Assembly: GCA_016208015.1 (NCBI GenBank)
Contig: JACQYW010000008.1
Coordinates: forward strand, 291,296 to 355,295
Direction: 5' to 3'
DNA: 64,000 nt
From: Nitrosomonadales bacterium
GTDB taxonomy: Bacteria > Pseudomonadota > Gammaproteobacteria > Burkholderiales > Gallionellaceae
Part shown: in pieces, positions 35,669-43,840 of the stretch
Layout: each line of letters starts with the position of its first letter
Position numbering within the stretch: the stretch's first letter is position 1
Position numbers and translations under genes: made by a program
Notes under the pieces: generated by a model
Databases searched by the model: none
What the model was told of the DNA's origin: nothing
What the model saw: the letters and a program-made list of their open reading frames with translations, nothing else

Positions 35669-36736
35669 ATGAGTAACACCCTGTTCACCCCGACCACACT
35701 CGGCAAGCTGCAACTGAAGAACCGCATCGTCATGTCGCCGCTGACGCGTTCGCGCGCCACCGGCAATGTGCCGAACGAGCTGATGCAGAAATATTACAAA
35801 CTGCGCTCTGAAGCAGGCCTGATCATCACCGAAGGCACCTCCCCCTCTCCAAACGGTCTCGGTTATGCCCGCATCCCCGGCATGTTCTCCGACGCGCAGG
35901 TGCAGGGCTGGAAACGCGTGACCGATGGCGTGCATGCGGCAGGCGGCAGGATTTTCGTGCAACTGATGCACACCGGACGCGTGAGCCATCCGGCCAACCT
36001 GGCGGCAGACGCCCGAATCGTCGCACCTTCGGCCGTCGCTGCGCCGGGCGAGATGTGGACAGACGGCAACGGCATGCAGCCGCACCCCGTGCCCATCGCC
36101 ATGAGCGAAGACGACATCGCCGCTGCCATCGCGGAATATGCCAACGCTTCCAAACGCGCTCTCGAGGCCGGTTTCGACGGTGTCGAATTGCATGCGGCCA
36201 ACGGCTATCTGATCGACCAGTTCCTGAATACCGCCTCCAACCAACGCACGGATCGTTGGGGCGGTAGTGTCGAGAACCGCATCCGCTTCGCCGTGGAAGT
36301 CGCCAAAGCGGCCGTCGCCGCCATTGGCGCGGATCGCGTCGGCATGCGCATCTCGCCTTATGGCGTTTTCAACGGTGCCACACCCGATGCCAAGATGGAT
36401 GTGATGTACCTGAAACTGGTCGAAGCACTGAATGAACTGGATCTGGCGTACATCCATATCGTCGATCACAGCTCGATGGGCGCACCCGAGGTCAGCCCTG
36501 AACTGAAAGCCAGGATACGCGCCAACTTCAAGGGCAAGTACATCCTGTCCGGCGGCTACGATGCGGCACGTGCCAATGCCGACCTCGACGCGCAAAAAGG
36601 CGATCTGGTGGCGTTCGGCCGCCCGTTCATCTCGAATCCGGACCTGGTACAGAAACTGCAGAACGGAACGGCACTGACCGCGCCGGATCCCGCCACGTTC
36701 TATACCCCCGGCGAGAAAGGGTATACCGACTATTGA
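35669..36736 (+). CDS. Old yellow enzyme family NADH:flavin oxidoreductase (NemA-like)
   Basis: 355 residues from ATG 35669 with AAGGAG 8 nt upstream. It is an FMN TIM barrel: LKNRIVMSPLTRSRA, FVQLMHTGRVSHP, FDGVELHAANGYLIDQFL, DRWGGSVENRIRF and VAFGRPFISNPDLV. The group reduces activated alkenes, N-ethylmaleimide and nitrate esters. With pirin and two YceI proteins it suggests a module against electrophiles or oxidised quinones. Confidence 0.93.
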   Translation: MSNTLFTPTTLGKLQLKNRIVMSPLTRSRATGNVPNELMQKYYKLRSEAGLIITEGTSPSPNGLGYARIPGMFSDAQVQGWKRVTDGVHAAGGRIFVQLMHTGRVSHPANLAADARIVAPSAVAAPGEMWTDGNGMQPHPVPIAMSEDDIAAAIAEYANASKRALEAGFDGVELHAANGYLIDQFLNTASNQRTDRWGGSVENRIRFAVEVAKAAVAAIGADRVGMRISPYGVFNGATPDAKMDVMYLKLVEALNELDLAYIHIVDHSSMGAPEVSPELKARIRANFKGKYILSGGYDAARANADLDAQKGDLVAFGRPFISNPDLVQKLQNGTALTAPDPATFYTPGEKGYTDY

Positions 36737-36762
36737 GTCGCTTCGGCAGCGGGCGGCAGTCT

Positions 36763-36790
36763 TTGGCAGACTGCCACCCGGTGATACAAT
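36763..36790 (+). promoter_or_regulatory. Probable sigma-70 promoter of ppa
   Basis: TTGGCA (36763-36768) and TACAAT (36785-36790) with a 16-nt spacer, each one base off consensus. The -35 overlaps a perfect hairpin GGCAGTC/GACTGCC (36754-36774) that may end the OYE transcript. Confidence 0.6.
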
Positions 36791-36827
36791 GCGCGCCTTT
36801 CAATTTCCACAATAAAGGCGTCGCATC

Positions 36828-37376
36828 ATGAGCTTGAACAAAGTCCCTTCCGGCAAAGACCTTCCCAACGACTTCAACGTCATCATCGAGATCCCGATGC
36901 ATGGCGAACCCGTGAAGTACGAAGTGGACAAGGAATCCGGCGCCATCTTCGTGGATCGCTTCATGAACACCGCGATGCACTATCCCTGCAACTACGGCTA
37001 CATCCCGCACACATTGTCCGACGATGGCGATCCCGTCGACGTGCTGGTCATCACCCCCGTTCCGTTGAACAGCGGCGTCGTGGTGCGTTGCCGCCCTTTG
37101 TGCGTGCTGAAGATGGAAGACGAATCCGGTTTTGATGCCAAGGTGTTGGCCGTACCCGTGGACAAACTCTCCACCTTGTATCGCAGCCTGAAGAGCTACA
37201 CCGAGTTGCCCGAGATCGTGCTGAAACAGATCGAACACTTCTTCGCACACTACAAAGACCTGGAACCCAACAAGTGGGTCAAGATCGGCGGCTGGGAAGG
37301 TGTTGAAGAAGCGCGCAAGGAAATCATGGCAGGCGTGGCTAACTACGCGAACGCCGCCGACAAGCCGCAGTTCTAA
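36828..37376 (+). CDS. ppa: Soluble inorganic pyrophosphatase, family I
   Basis: 182 residues. The signature [12 protein letters not shown] supplies the metal-binding Asp residues. [31 protein letters not shown] and KWVKIGGW complete the family I core. It hydrolyses PPi in the cytoplasm and pulls biosynthetic reactions forward. The organism also has an H+-PPase and a PPi-PFK close by. Confidence 0.96.
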   Translation: MSLNKVPSGKDLPNDFNVIIEIPMHGEPVKYEVDKESGAIFVDRFMNTAMHYPCNYGYIPHTLSDDGDPVDVLVITPVPLNSGVVVRCRPLCVLKMEDESGFDAKVLAVPVDKLSTLYRSLKSYTELPEIVLKQIEHFFAHYKDLEPNKWVKIGGWEGVEEARKEIMAGVANYANAADKPQF

Positions 37377-37393
37377 ATCACCGGGAGACCACG

Positions 37394-38248
37394 ATGACCG
37401 CACGCATCATTGACGGCAAGACCATCGCACAGGAAGTGCGCGCCGAATGGAAAGTACGCGCCGATGCCCTGAAAGCGCGCGGCATCACCCCCGGCCTGGC
37501 GGTCATCATCGTCGGCGAAGATCCGGCCTCCAAGGTGTATGTCGCCAACAAGGTGAAAGCCTGCGCCGAACTGGGCCTGCATTCCGAACATATCGCCCTG
37601 CCCGCCGACACCAGCGAAGCGACACTGCTGGCAAAGATCGCCGCACTGAACGCCGACCCCAGGATTCACGGCCTGCTGGTGCAGCTGCCCGTACCCAAGC
37701 ATATCGACAGCGACAAAATACTCAACGCCATCAGCCCTGACAAAGATGTCGACGGCTTTCATCCCCTCAACGTCGGCGCGCTGGCGACCGGCAACATGCG
37801 CTTCGCGCCCTGCACGCCTTACGGTTCATTGGTGCTGTTGCAAAAGAGCGGCGTCCCCATCGAAGGCAAACATGCCGTGGTGATCGGCCGCAGCAACATC
37901 GTCGGCAAACCGATGGCATTGTTGCTGTTGCAGCACAATGCCACCGTCACCATCTGCACTTCCAAGACTCAGGATCTGGCCAAGCACACGCGCGACGCCG
38001 ACATCCTGGTGGTTGCAACCGGCAAACCGAAGATGATCACCGGCGATATGATCAAACCCGGCGCGGCAGTGATCGATGTGGGCATCAACCGTATGGCCGA
38101 CGGCAAACTGTGCGGCGACGTGGATTTCGAATCGGCAAAAGAAGTGGCAGGCTGGATCACCCCGGTGCCCGGCGGCGTCGGTCCGATGACCATCACCATG
38201 CTGGTGGCCAACACTGTGCAATCGGCGGAACGCGCGGCAGCCAAATAA
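37394..38248 (+). CDS. folD: Methylenetetrahydrofolate dehydrogenase/cyclohydrolase FolD
   Basis: 284 residues. The catalytic Lys lies in [40 protein letters not shown] and the NADP site [15 protein letters not shown] follow, then [15 protein letters not shown]. It interconverts 5,10-methylene-THF and 10-formyl-THF; the latter is the donor for the ArnA-type formyltransferase at 16607. It follows ppa by 17 nt. Confidence 0.97.
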   Translation: MTARIIDGKTIAQEVRAEWKVRADALKARGITPGLAVIIVGEDPASKVYVANKVKACAELGLHSEHIALPADTSEATLLAKIAALNADPRIHGLLVQLPVPKHIDSDKILNAISPDKDVDGFHPLNVGALATGNMRFAPCTPYGSLVLLQKSGVPIEGKHAVVIGRSNIVGKPMALLLLQHNATVTICTSKTQDLAKHTRDADILVVATGKPKMITGDMIKPGAAVIDVGINRMADGKLCGDVDFESAKEVAGWITPVPGGVGPMTITMLVANTVQSAERAAAK

Positions 38249-38251
38249 CCC

Positions 38252-38530
38252 TCACCACTCGCGACACACGTTATTGCCGAAAGGATCAACGCCGCAACGC
38301 CGGCGTACCTTCTGCTCACTGTCCCTGCTGCCGGATCCGGCTGCTTCTACCGCCGATGCGGCGCTTCCCTTGTCCTTGCCGTCCGTCGCAGCCCTGGGCG
38401 CAATGCTGAGTACCCCGTCCTTGTCCATGCAAACCGTATTGCCGAAAGTATCCCTTCCGCAACGGGGCTCGGTTTCCGCCTGCGCTTGAGTAAGCAACAT
38501 AACCGCAAACAGCACGATGAATTTGTTCAT
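38252..38530 (-). CDS. Small secreted protein with two repeated Cys motifs
   Basis: 92 residues from ATG 38530, with a signal peptide (MNKFIVLFAVMLLTQAQA). I do not recognise the family. The mature part holds two copies of one motif, RCGRDTFGNTVCMDKDGV at the N-terminus and RCGVDPFGNNVCREW at the C-terminus, joined by a Ser/Ala/Gly-rich linker. Each motif has two Cys nine residues apart. It is convergent with folD, with only 3 nt between the stops. Confidence 0.65.
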   Translation of the reverse strand: MNKFIVLFAVMLLTQAQAETEPRCGRDTFGNTVCMDKDGVLSIAPRAATDGKDKGSAASAVEAAGSGSRDSEQKVRRRCGVDPFGNNVCREW

Positions 38531-38910
38531 TCTCGATCGGAAAGTCAGCGGGGATTTCAATGAATGGCCCGTTTCAGCAACGGGGCCTACCCTGCACTCA
38601 ATAACGCACCGGTAAGCACATCCCGATGAGCGAAGGTTTTGCGTGTGTGACTTGCCATGATGTTAGGACCCCAAGTAATGGACTAAGCGGGCTCAAGCTG
38701 GCGCAACGCAGTCGACCCGCAGTTGCCCGGTTAAAAACACTTACGTTAAAACAGGAGCGCTGCGGCTGTGGGCTAGCGGTAGCCACCGTCGCTTGGCGAT
38801 GATTGAATCGGATGAGATGAATTGAAACGTCTGCACGTAGACGGAATATACGGGGCCAAATGGAGATGGTCAATCTGCGATTGAGCCGCACCAAAGTTCG
38901 GCAAGCCCAC
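38531..38910. other. 380-bp region with no recognised gene
   Basis: Spacer between the small Cys-motif gene and the DOMON-SHOCT gene. An open frame on the minus strand (38598-38960) has no ribosome site and looks random. I see no tRNA, terminator or clear repeat in it. Confidence 0.55.
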
Positions 38911-40035
38911 TCACAATTCGTTGAGAATGCGCTGCTTCTGCTGCTTGTACTCGGTTTCATCGATGAGTTTCCGATCGAATAACTGCTGCAAGGCCTGCAA
39001 TCTCTTTATGATCGCCACATCGGCATTGGTGTGCGACTCTGCTGTGCCTGACTCGGCAGTCTTGGCCACAACGGCTTCTTCCGGCTGCAGCAACTTCGCA
39101 ATGGGTATCACCGATGAGGCAGCCACCGGTGCCTTATCAGCAGCCTCATGTGTCCCCCAGGAAACGCCGGTCAAATCTTCCTTGTCGGCAAGCTGCTGAA
39201 CCTGCTGCTCGGCCGAAGCACCCAATACGTCGACCACCGGACCAGGCTGACGGCCGCTATATCCGAAGGTATCCTTCGGATGACCGGGTACTGGCTGCAT
39301 GACACCCAACTGCAGTATGTCGAGCGGCTTTTTGGCCGATGGGAAAAGCGAGAAATCGGCAGAGACAGTCGTGATCGCCCCGGTGACCAATGCGGTGGCG
39401 GCCCAGTTGTTGCCTTCGCTTCCGCCAAAGAAACTGACCGGCACGAAGAAAGCTATCGTCTTGTCGCGCACCTTGATCCGTGTCGGAAAGAACAACGACT
39501 GATCCACGCTGGCCTCGATCTCGGCCGTTGTTCTATCCGGGTACTGTTCGGTCATCACACCGATCAACTGTTGCCGCATCAACTCGGGACGTGGTGTGAG
39601 AATGACGGCCTTTTCCCAGGCATAGTCGGCATTGATCCGGACTTTGCGGCCCGGCAACGTGAAGGTGTTGCCTGAGCCGTCGTCCCGGTCGGTGTCGATG
39701 TAGACGTCGATATTGAACTGGTAGAACCCCTTGCGAACGGAATCGGCCAGAGAGTCCCCGCCAACGGTGGCATGCACAGCTCCCGGGGCGCGGATGGGAT
39801 TCTTCAACACGGCTTCGAACCAGAAACCCTGACCATCGCGGCTGATCTGCAGCTGCAGCAGATCGAGATCGCCGGTCTTGAAATCATCCCGCTGCGGATA
39901 CCTCAGCGTACCGTCACCGAAATCATCGCCTGCCGGATCGCTGATGCTGACCAGAGGCAAAGAGCCCGCCGAAACATTTAATACTGTGAACATCAGAGCA
40001 ACCAGAAATATTATTCTCACTTCCAGATCCTTCAT
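38911..40035 (-). CDS. Secreted glucodextranase-type DOMON-like protein with SHOCT tail
   Basis: 374 residues with a signal peptide (about 1-23). A DOMON-like carbohydrate-binding domain of the glucodextranase/pullulanase C-terminal type covers about 27-275: DPAGDDFGDGTLRYPQ, FKTGDLDLLQLQIS, FNIDVYIDTDRDDGSG and PGPVVDVLG. The C-terminal ~33 residues (IIKRLQALQQLFDRKLIDETEYKQQKQ...) are a SHOCT domain, usually an oligomerisation or export-associated tail. It is last in the maltodextrin operon, about 170 bp after the barrel gene. Confidence 0.75.
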   Translation of the reverse strand: MKDLEVRIIFLVALMFTVLNVSAGSLPLVSISDPAGDDFGDGTLRYPQRDDFKTGDLDLLQLQISRDGQGFWFEAVLKNPIRAPGAVHATVGGDSLADSVRKGFYQFNIDVYIDTDRDDGSGNTFTLPGRKVRINADYAWEKAVILTPRPELMRQQLIGVMTEQYPDRTTAEIEASVDQSLFFPTRIKVRDKTIAFFVPVSFFGGSEGNNWAATALVTGAITTVSADFSLFPSAKKPLDILQLGVMQPVPGHPKDTFGYSGRQPGPVVDVLGASAEQQVQQLADKEDLTGVSWGTHEAADKAPVAASSVIPIAKLLQPEEAVVAKTAESGTAESHTNADVAIIKRLQALQQLFDRKLIDETEYKQQKQRILNEL

Positions 40036-40143
40036 CTTTTCAGGGGTTGAAATAACGCATACAGCGATACCAGCTCAGCCAGATCGTGCAAATGAAGTAT
40101 ACGCCTGCACGTACCCGGTGCAGCGAGGGCGGCCCATAAAAGC

Positions 40144-40173
40144 AAAATCCCCTCCCGAACTGCAGGAGGGGAT
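40144..40173 (-). terminator. Rho-independent terminator after the barrel gene
   Basis: On the minus strand GATCCCCTCC pairs with GGAGGGGATTTT across TGCAGTTC-type loop bases, followed by TTTTGCTTTT. A second GC hairpin precedes it. It probably limits transcription into the DOMON-SHOCT gene. Confidence 0.8.
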
Positions 40174-40208
40174 CGTTTCCCGCGTTCAAGCGGGGAATCG
40201 CTCAAGCC

Positions 40209-41948
40209 TTAGAAGTTGACCTGCGCATAAGCCTTCATACGATATTGCTGGATCTTCACTGAAGCACCGGCAGTCTCAGTGGGGTTGCCGCTGCCGCGTA
40301 TCCACTGAGTCAACATCCCCATCTCGAATCCGGGCAGGTTGTAAGCGAACTTCACGCCATAGATGCTCTTGGAGTTGTTGAAGGTGTTGGCACCAGACTT
40401 GATGTCGCGGATATATCGACCGAACGAGAGTGTGCCATACAGGTCGGCGAACAACTGGTTGCCCACGCTGGCTGTCATGCCACTATCAAGCACATCGCGA
40501 TCATCTGCCGCTGTCGCGGTCGACACCTTATCTTTGTTATCCACTCTCTTGAGCTTGAAGTTCATATCCACTCCGCCCATCACATCAAAGTTGTGATTGA
40601 GTTTGAACGCAACGATATTGGTTGAACGATCTTGGTTCAAGGCATACATACCCAGCGGTCCCGTTGCCGAATAGTTCTGCCAGTTGTTGTTGTAGCCTAT
40701 TCTCGTCAGTTCCAACGACATCGGAGTGTTTGCGGCTTCGAATTTACCTACAAAAGTATGGCCTTTCCAAGCCACTGCCGACTCCGCAGGTGATTCATTG
40801 AAGTCGATGAATCCGTTGTCGGCAACATTCTTGTTAGCTGCGGCTTGCGTGTAATCAGCTGTCGCACCGCCTGACCAAGTCGCATTACCCCAACCGTACC
40901 AAGCCGCTTCGGAACCTTCCGTCAACAGCACATCGGATTCGCGACGAGCCGCCGTACCACTGTAGTAGCCCGCACCGATATTGAAATACTGATAACTCAG
41001 GTTCAAACCATCGACCGGTGTTGCCCAATCCACGTCCAGCTTGATCGCTTTGTCCGTGATCGACGACATTGGAGTGTTGCCCCAGTTTGCCCCGATCGTG
41101 GCCGAATTCAGATCGAATGTGGATCTGTAATATGCACCGCGCAGATCGATACCATTTTCCGTGCTTCCTTCTGCCTTGAGCGCAGAAACTGTATTTTTGG
41201 AAAACACGTAGGAGTTAGTACCGGTATATGTATTCGCGGTCGCAGCTAAATTATGTTCGTTGTACGTTTGATAGCTGGCAGCAAGTTTTGCCGGACCTAC
41301 AGGGACTTTGACCTGTGCGATATACACCGCATCGTTGTACTGTGCAGAATCAAGCGTACCATTGGCCCAATTAAATCGGTTCCACTGCGGGAAAGACACT
41401 CGTCCGATTTCCCAGGTACTGCCAGATGCAACAGGACCTTTGAAATACAGGCCGTTGATATTGTCACGATCGATGTAACGTATCTTGCCAACGGTGAAAG
41501 GATCGAACATGCCCCAGTCGCTGGTGCCGATGCGCACTTGGCTCAACCAGTCATATCCAGGACTAAGCTCGATATAGGCTCCGCGCAACTTCATCATCTT
41601 CTGGTGATTGACAGAGTCATTGGCGACCGTTCCTTCTTGGCCGAATCCACCGTATTCAGACCAGTAGGCTGCGCTGCTGCGGCTCTGAACGCGTCCTCCT
41701 GCCTCCACCTGCGGCGAAATAGTTGCTTTGAATATCAGGTTCAACTCTGTGAATTGACCTTGATCAGCATTACCTCCAAAAGGACCACCATCAGTGGATA
41801 TGCTCTTGCTGGAAGACTGCATCATATTGCCATCAAGAAACTTCATGTAGAAATTCGAGCCGCTAAAATCCACCGACGTGGCAGAGGCCGAACCCGCCAT
41901 GGCCAGACCGATAGCAAGGCACAACGGTTTCAATGTGTACTTGTTCAT
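40209..41948 (-). CDS. Outer-membrane beta-barrel protein, probable maltodextrin porin
   Basis: 579 residues from ATG 41948 (AAAGGGG at 6 nt; ATG 41954 also possible). The signal peptide ends SASA. The rest is alternating amphipathic beta-strands rich in Tyr, Trp, Asn and Gly, with a terminal IQQYRMKAYAQVNF ending in Phe, typical of outer-membrane barrels. No family signature is certain. Its place between two DOMON-like proteins and behind a MalEFGK/amylase set suggests that it admits maltodextrins, but that is inferred from context. Confidence 0.75.
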   Translation of the reverse strand: MNKYTLKPLCLAIGLAMAGSASATSVDFSGSNFYMKFLDGNMMQSSSKSISTDGGPFGGNADQGQFTELNLIFKATISPQVEAGGRVQSRSSAAYWSEYGGFGQEGTVANDSVNHQKMMKLRGAYIELSPGYDWLSQVRIGTSDWGMFDPFTVGKIRYIDRDNINGLYFKGPVASGSTWEIGRVSFPQWNRFNWANGTLDSAQYNDAVYIAQVKVPVGPAKLAASYQTYNEHNLAATANTYTGTNSYVFSKNTVSALKAEGSTENGIDLRGAYYRSTFDLNSATIGANWGNTPMSSITDKAIKLDVDWATPVDGLNLSYQYFNIGAGYYSGTAARRESDVLLTEGSEAAWYGWGNATWSGGATADYTQAAANKNVADNGFIDFNESPAESAVAWKGHTFVGKFEAANTPMSLELTRIGYNNNWQNYSATGPLGMYALNQDRSTNIVAFKLNHNFDVMGGVDMNFKLKRVDNKDKVSTATAADDRDVLDSGMTASVGNQLFADLYGTLSFGRYIRDIKSGANTFNNSKSIYGVKFAYNLPGFEMGMLTQWIRGSGNPTETAGASVKIQQYRMKAYAQVNF

Positions 41949-41983
41949 TTTCATCCCCTTTCCAAAGGTTGATTGACTGCGCG

Positions 41984-42772
41984 TTACTTCTTGATCATTT
42001 TCAATGTGGCCGGCTTGACCGATTCGCCGCTGGCACCGCAGGTGTGAGCGAGCATATCCGCCTGCTTGGCATCGGCCGATTCCAGCACGTCCACCACATG
42101 CGGATCGCAATCGCCGTCATTGCCGCCGCCCCAGCGGTGCTGGCCTTCATATTCGTTGACCTTGCGGGTCAGCAGATCGGTCGCGGCCGGGAATCCTTCA
42201 TTGGATTGCATGATTACCTGATACGACCAACCATCAACATTGCCATCACCGCCCAGTTCGCTGGCCGGCACCGAGCCCTTGATGGTCCGGTTGTTGCCCC
42301 GGGTGGAATTTGGAACGACGATGTCGTCAACGAGCTTGGGCGCTTTGGTCTGCGCCTCACCGACGACACGCGCTTTCTTTTGCGGGGAGAGGATGACTAC
42401 CTTGTTCCATTCGCTGCCCGGAGCGAATTGCACGTTGAGACCCGGCAATCCCTCTGTGTGGCCGGCAGCACCGTTCTTGACGAAGATGAATACCATCTGC
42501 ACCGAGAACCCGTTGCCCATGCCCCAGGGGTCTTCCAGCGAACTGTTGACGTCGACGGCGAACTCGATCTGGTCACCGTTCTTCTTGACCGAGAGTTTGG
42601 TCAGGTCGAACGAGCCCGGCTTATAGACTCCGTCAGTGGGATAGACATAATTGCCCGGACCTTTGTCGTCACCTTTTGCATCGTCGAAAGTGACAGCGTG
42701 TACGGCGGAAGAAACAAAGAGTGACAGCAGGGACGCGAGGCAAACAGCAAGAACAGTTTTATTGTTGATCAT
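41984..42772 (-). CDS. Periplasmic DOMON-like (glucodextranase C-type) protein
   Basis: 262 residues. The signal peptide ends SAVHA. The single domain has FDDAKGDDKGPGNYVYPTDG, FDLTKLSVKKNGDQIEFAVDV and NVQFAPGSEWNKVVILSPQ, and closes on DPHVVDVLESADAK. It is the same fold as the domain in the gene at 38911 but without the SHOCT tail, and ends CGASGESVKPATLKMIKK. Such domains bind alpha-glucans in archaeal and bacterial pullulanases; here they are free-standing. Confidence 0.75.
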   Translation of the reverse strand: MINNKTVLAVCLASLLSLFVSSAVHAVTFDDAKGDDKGPGNYVYPTDGVYKPGSFDLTKLSVKKNGDQIEFAVDVNSSLEDPWGMGNGFSVQMVFIFVKNGAAGHTEGLPGLNVQFAPGSEWNKVVILSPQKKARVVGEAQTKAPKLVDDIVVPNSTRGNNRTIKGSVPASELGGDGNVDGWSYQVIMQSNEGFPAATDLLTRKVNEYEGQHRWGGGNDGDCDPHVVDVLESADAKQADMLAHTCGASGESVKPATLKMIKK

Positions 42773-42966
42773 GCGCTTTCTCCTTCTCTCAATTGAACGT
42801 TACAGTCAGCCAACACTTCCTGTGGTGATTCAGAGATTCAGATACTCAACTGCCACAACAACTTCATCACCAGCGGAAGCAAGGTCCAGCACCGAGCCTG
42901 TAGCGATAGACCGAGTCTACTCCTTGAAAATTATATTTTTTATACGTCCGATGCTTTTTGTTGCAT

Positions 42967-43839
42967 TTATTTAACACTTCCGGCGGTAAGGCCGGAGATC
43001 AGGTATTGCTGCAGTTGCAGAAACAACGCCACCACCGGCAGTGAAACGATCACCGAACCGGCCGCGAAGTACCCCCACTGCGATGAGAATCCGCCGACGA
43101 AGAACCGCAGTCCCACGGGCGCGGTGTAGTTCGCTTCAGATTCCATGAACACCGATGCGAGAATGAACTCGTTCCACGCGGTCATGAACGAGAACAGCGC
43201 GGTGATGGCGATGGCCGGTTTGGCCAGCGGCAGGATGATGCGCCAGAAGATCGTCAGCCGTGATGCGCCGTCGATCAGCGCCGATTCCTCGATGTCGTAG
43301 GGGATGGTGTCGAAATAGCCCTTGAGCATCCAGACGCAGAATGGAATGGACGTGGTCGCATACACGATGACCAGACCGAGGTAGGTGTTGCCCAATTCCA
43401 GCTGCTTGACGATGATGATGAACAGCGGGATCAGCATGAGCGTGCCGGGAAACATCTGCGATACCAGGAACATCAGCATGCCGGTGCTGCGTCCGGGAAA
43501 ACGGAAGCGCGAAAAAGCATAGGCCGCAGTGCAGGCCAGAAACACGCCAAGCAAAGTCGTCATCAGCGAGATGATCACGCTGTTCCATAGCCAGCGACCG
43601 AACTGCTGCTCTGTCCACACTTCAACGAAATTCGTGACCGACCAGTGCGCTGGCAGCGGCAATATCGCCCTGAAGCGCTCAAGAAAACTCGGGTCTTGCG
43701 GCAAATCGATCAGCCCCACACTCTGCTGGCCGGAAAACGACAGCGCCAATACCCACAGCACCGGATAGAGCGCCAGCACGGTGAAGCTGATGAGTCCCAG
43801 ATGCAACCAGATATGATTTTTCGTTTTGGGATCGGCCAT
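42967..43839 (-). CDS. malG: Maltodextrin-type ABC transporter permease MalG
   Basis: 290 residues from ATG 43839. Six helices, with the EAA loop IEESALIDGASRLTIFWRIILPLAKPAI near residues 190-215, as in MalG-type permeases. It starts 1 nt after the malF stop. The name follows from its neighbours (MalE, MalF, MalK and a GH13 amylase); sequence alone supports a carbohydrate permease of this family. Confidence 0.88.
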   Translation of the reverse strand: MADPKTKNHIWLHLGLISFTVLALYPVLWVLALSFSGQQSVGLIDLPQDPSFLERFRAILPLPAHWSVTNFVEVWTEQQFGRWLWNSVIISLMTTLLGVFLACTAAYAFSRFRFPGRSTGMLMFLVSQMFPGTLMLIPLFIIIVKQLELGNTYLGLVIVYATTSIPFCVWMLKGYFDTIPYDIEESALIDGASRLTIFWRIILPLAKPAIAITALFSFMTAWNEFILASVFMESEANYTAPVGLRFFVGGFSSQWGYFAAGSVIVSLPVVALFLQLQQYLISGLTAGSVK

Positions 43840-43840
43840 G

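Noticed and set aside
38598..38960. Minus-strand open frame in the 38.6-38.9 kb spacer
   Set aside because: Ser/Arg-rich, no ribosome site, no signal peptide, and it overlaps the end of the DOMON-SHOCT gene in another frame.
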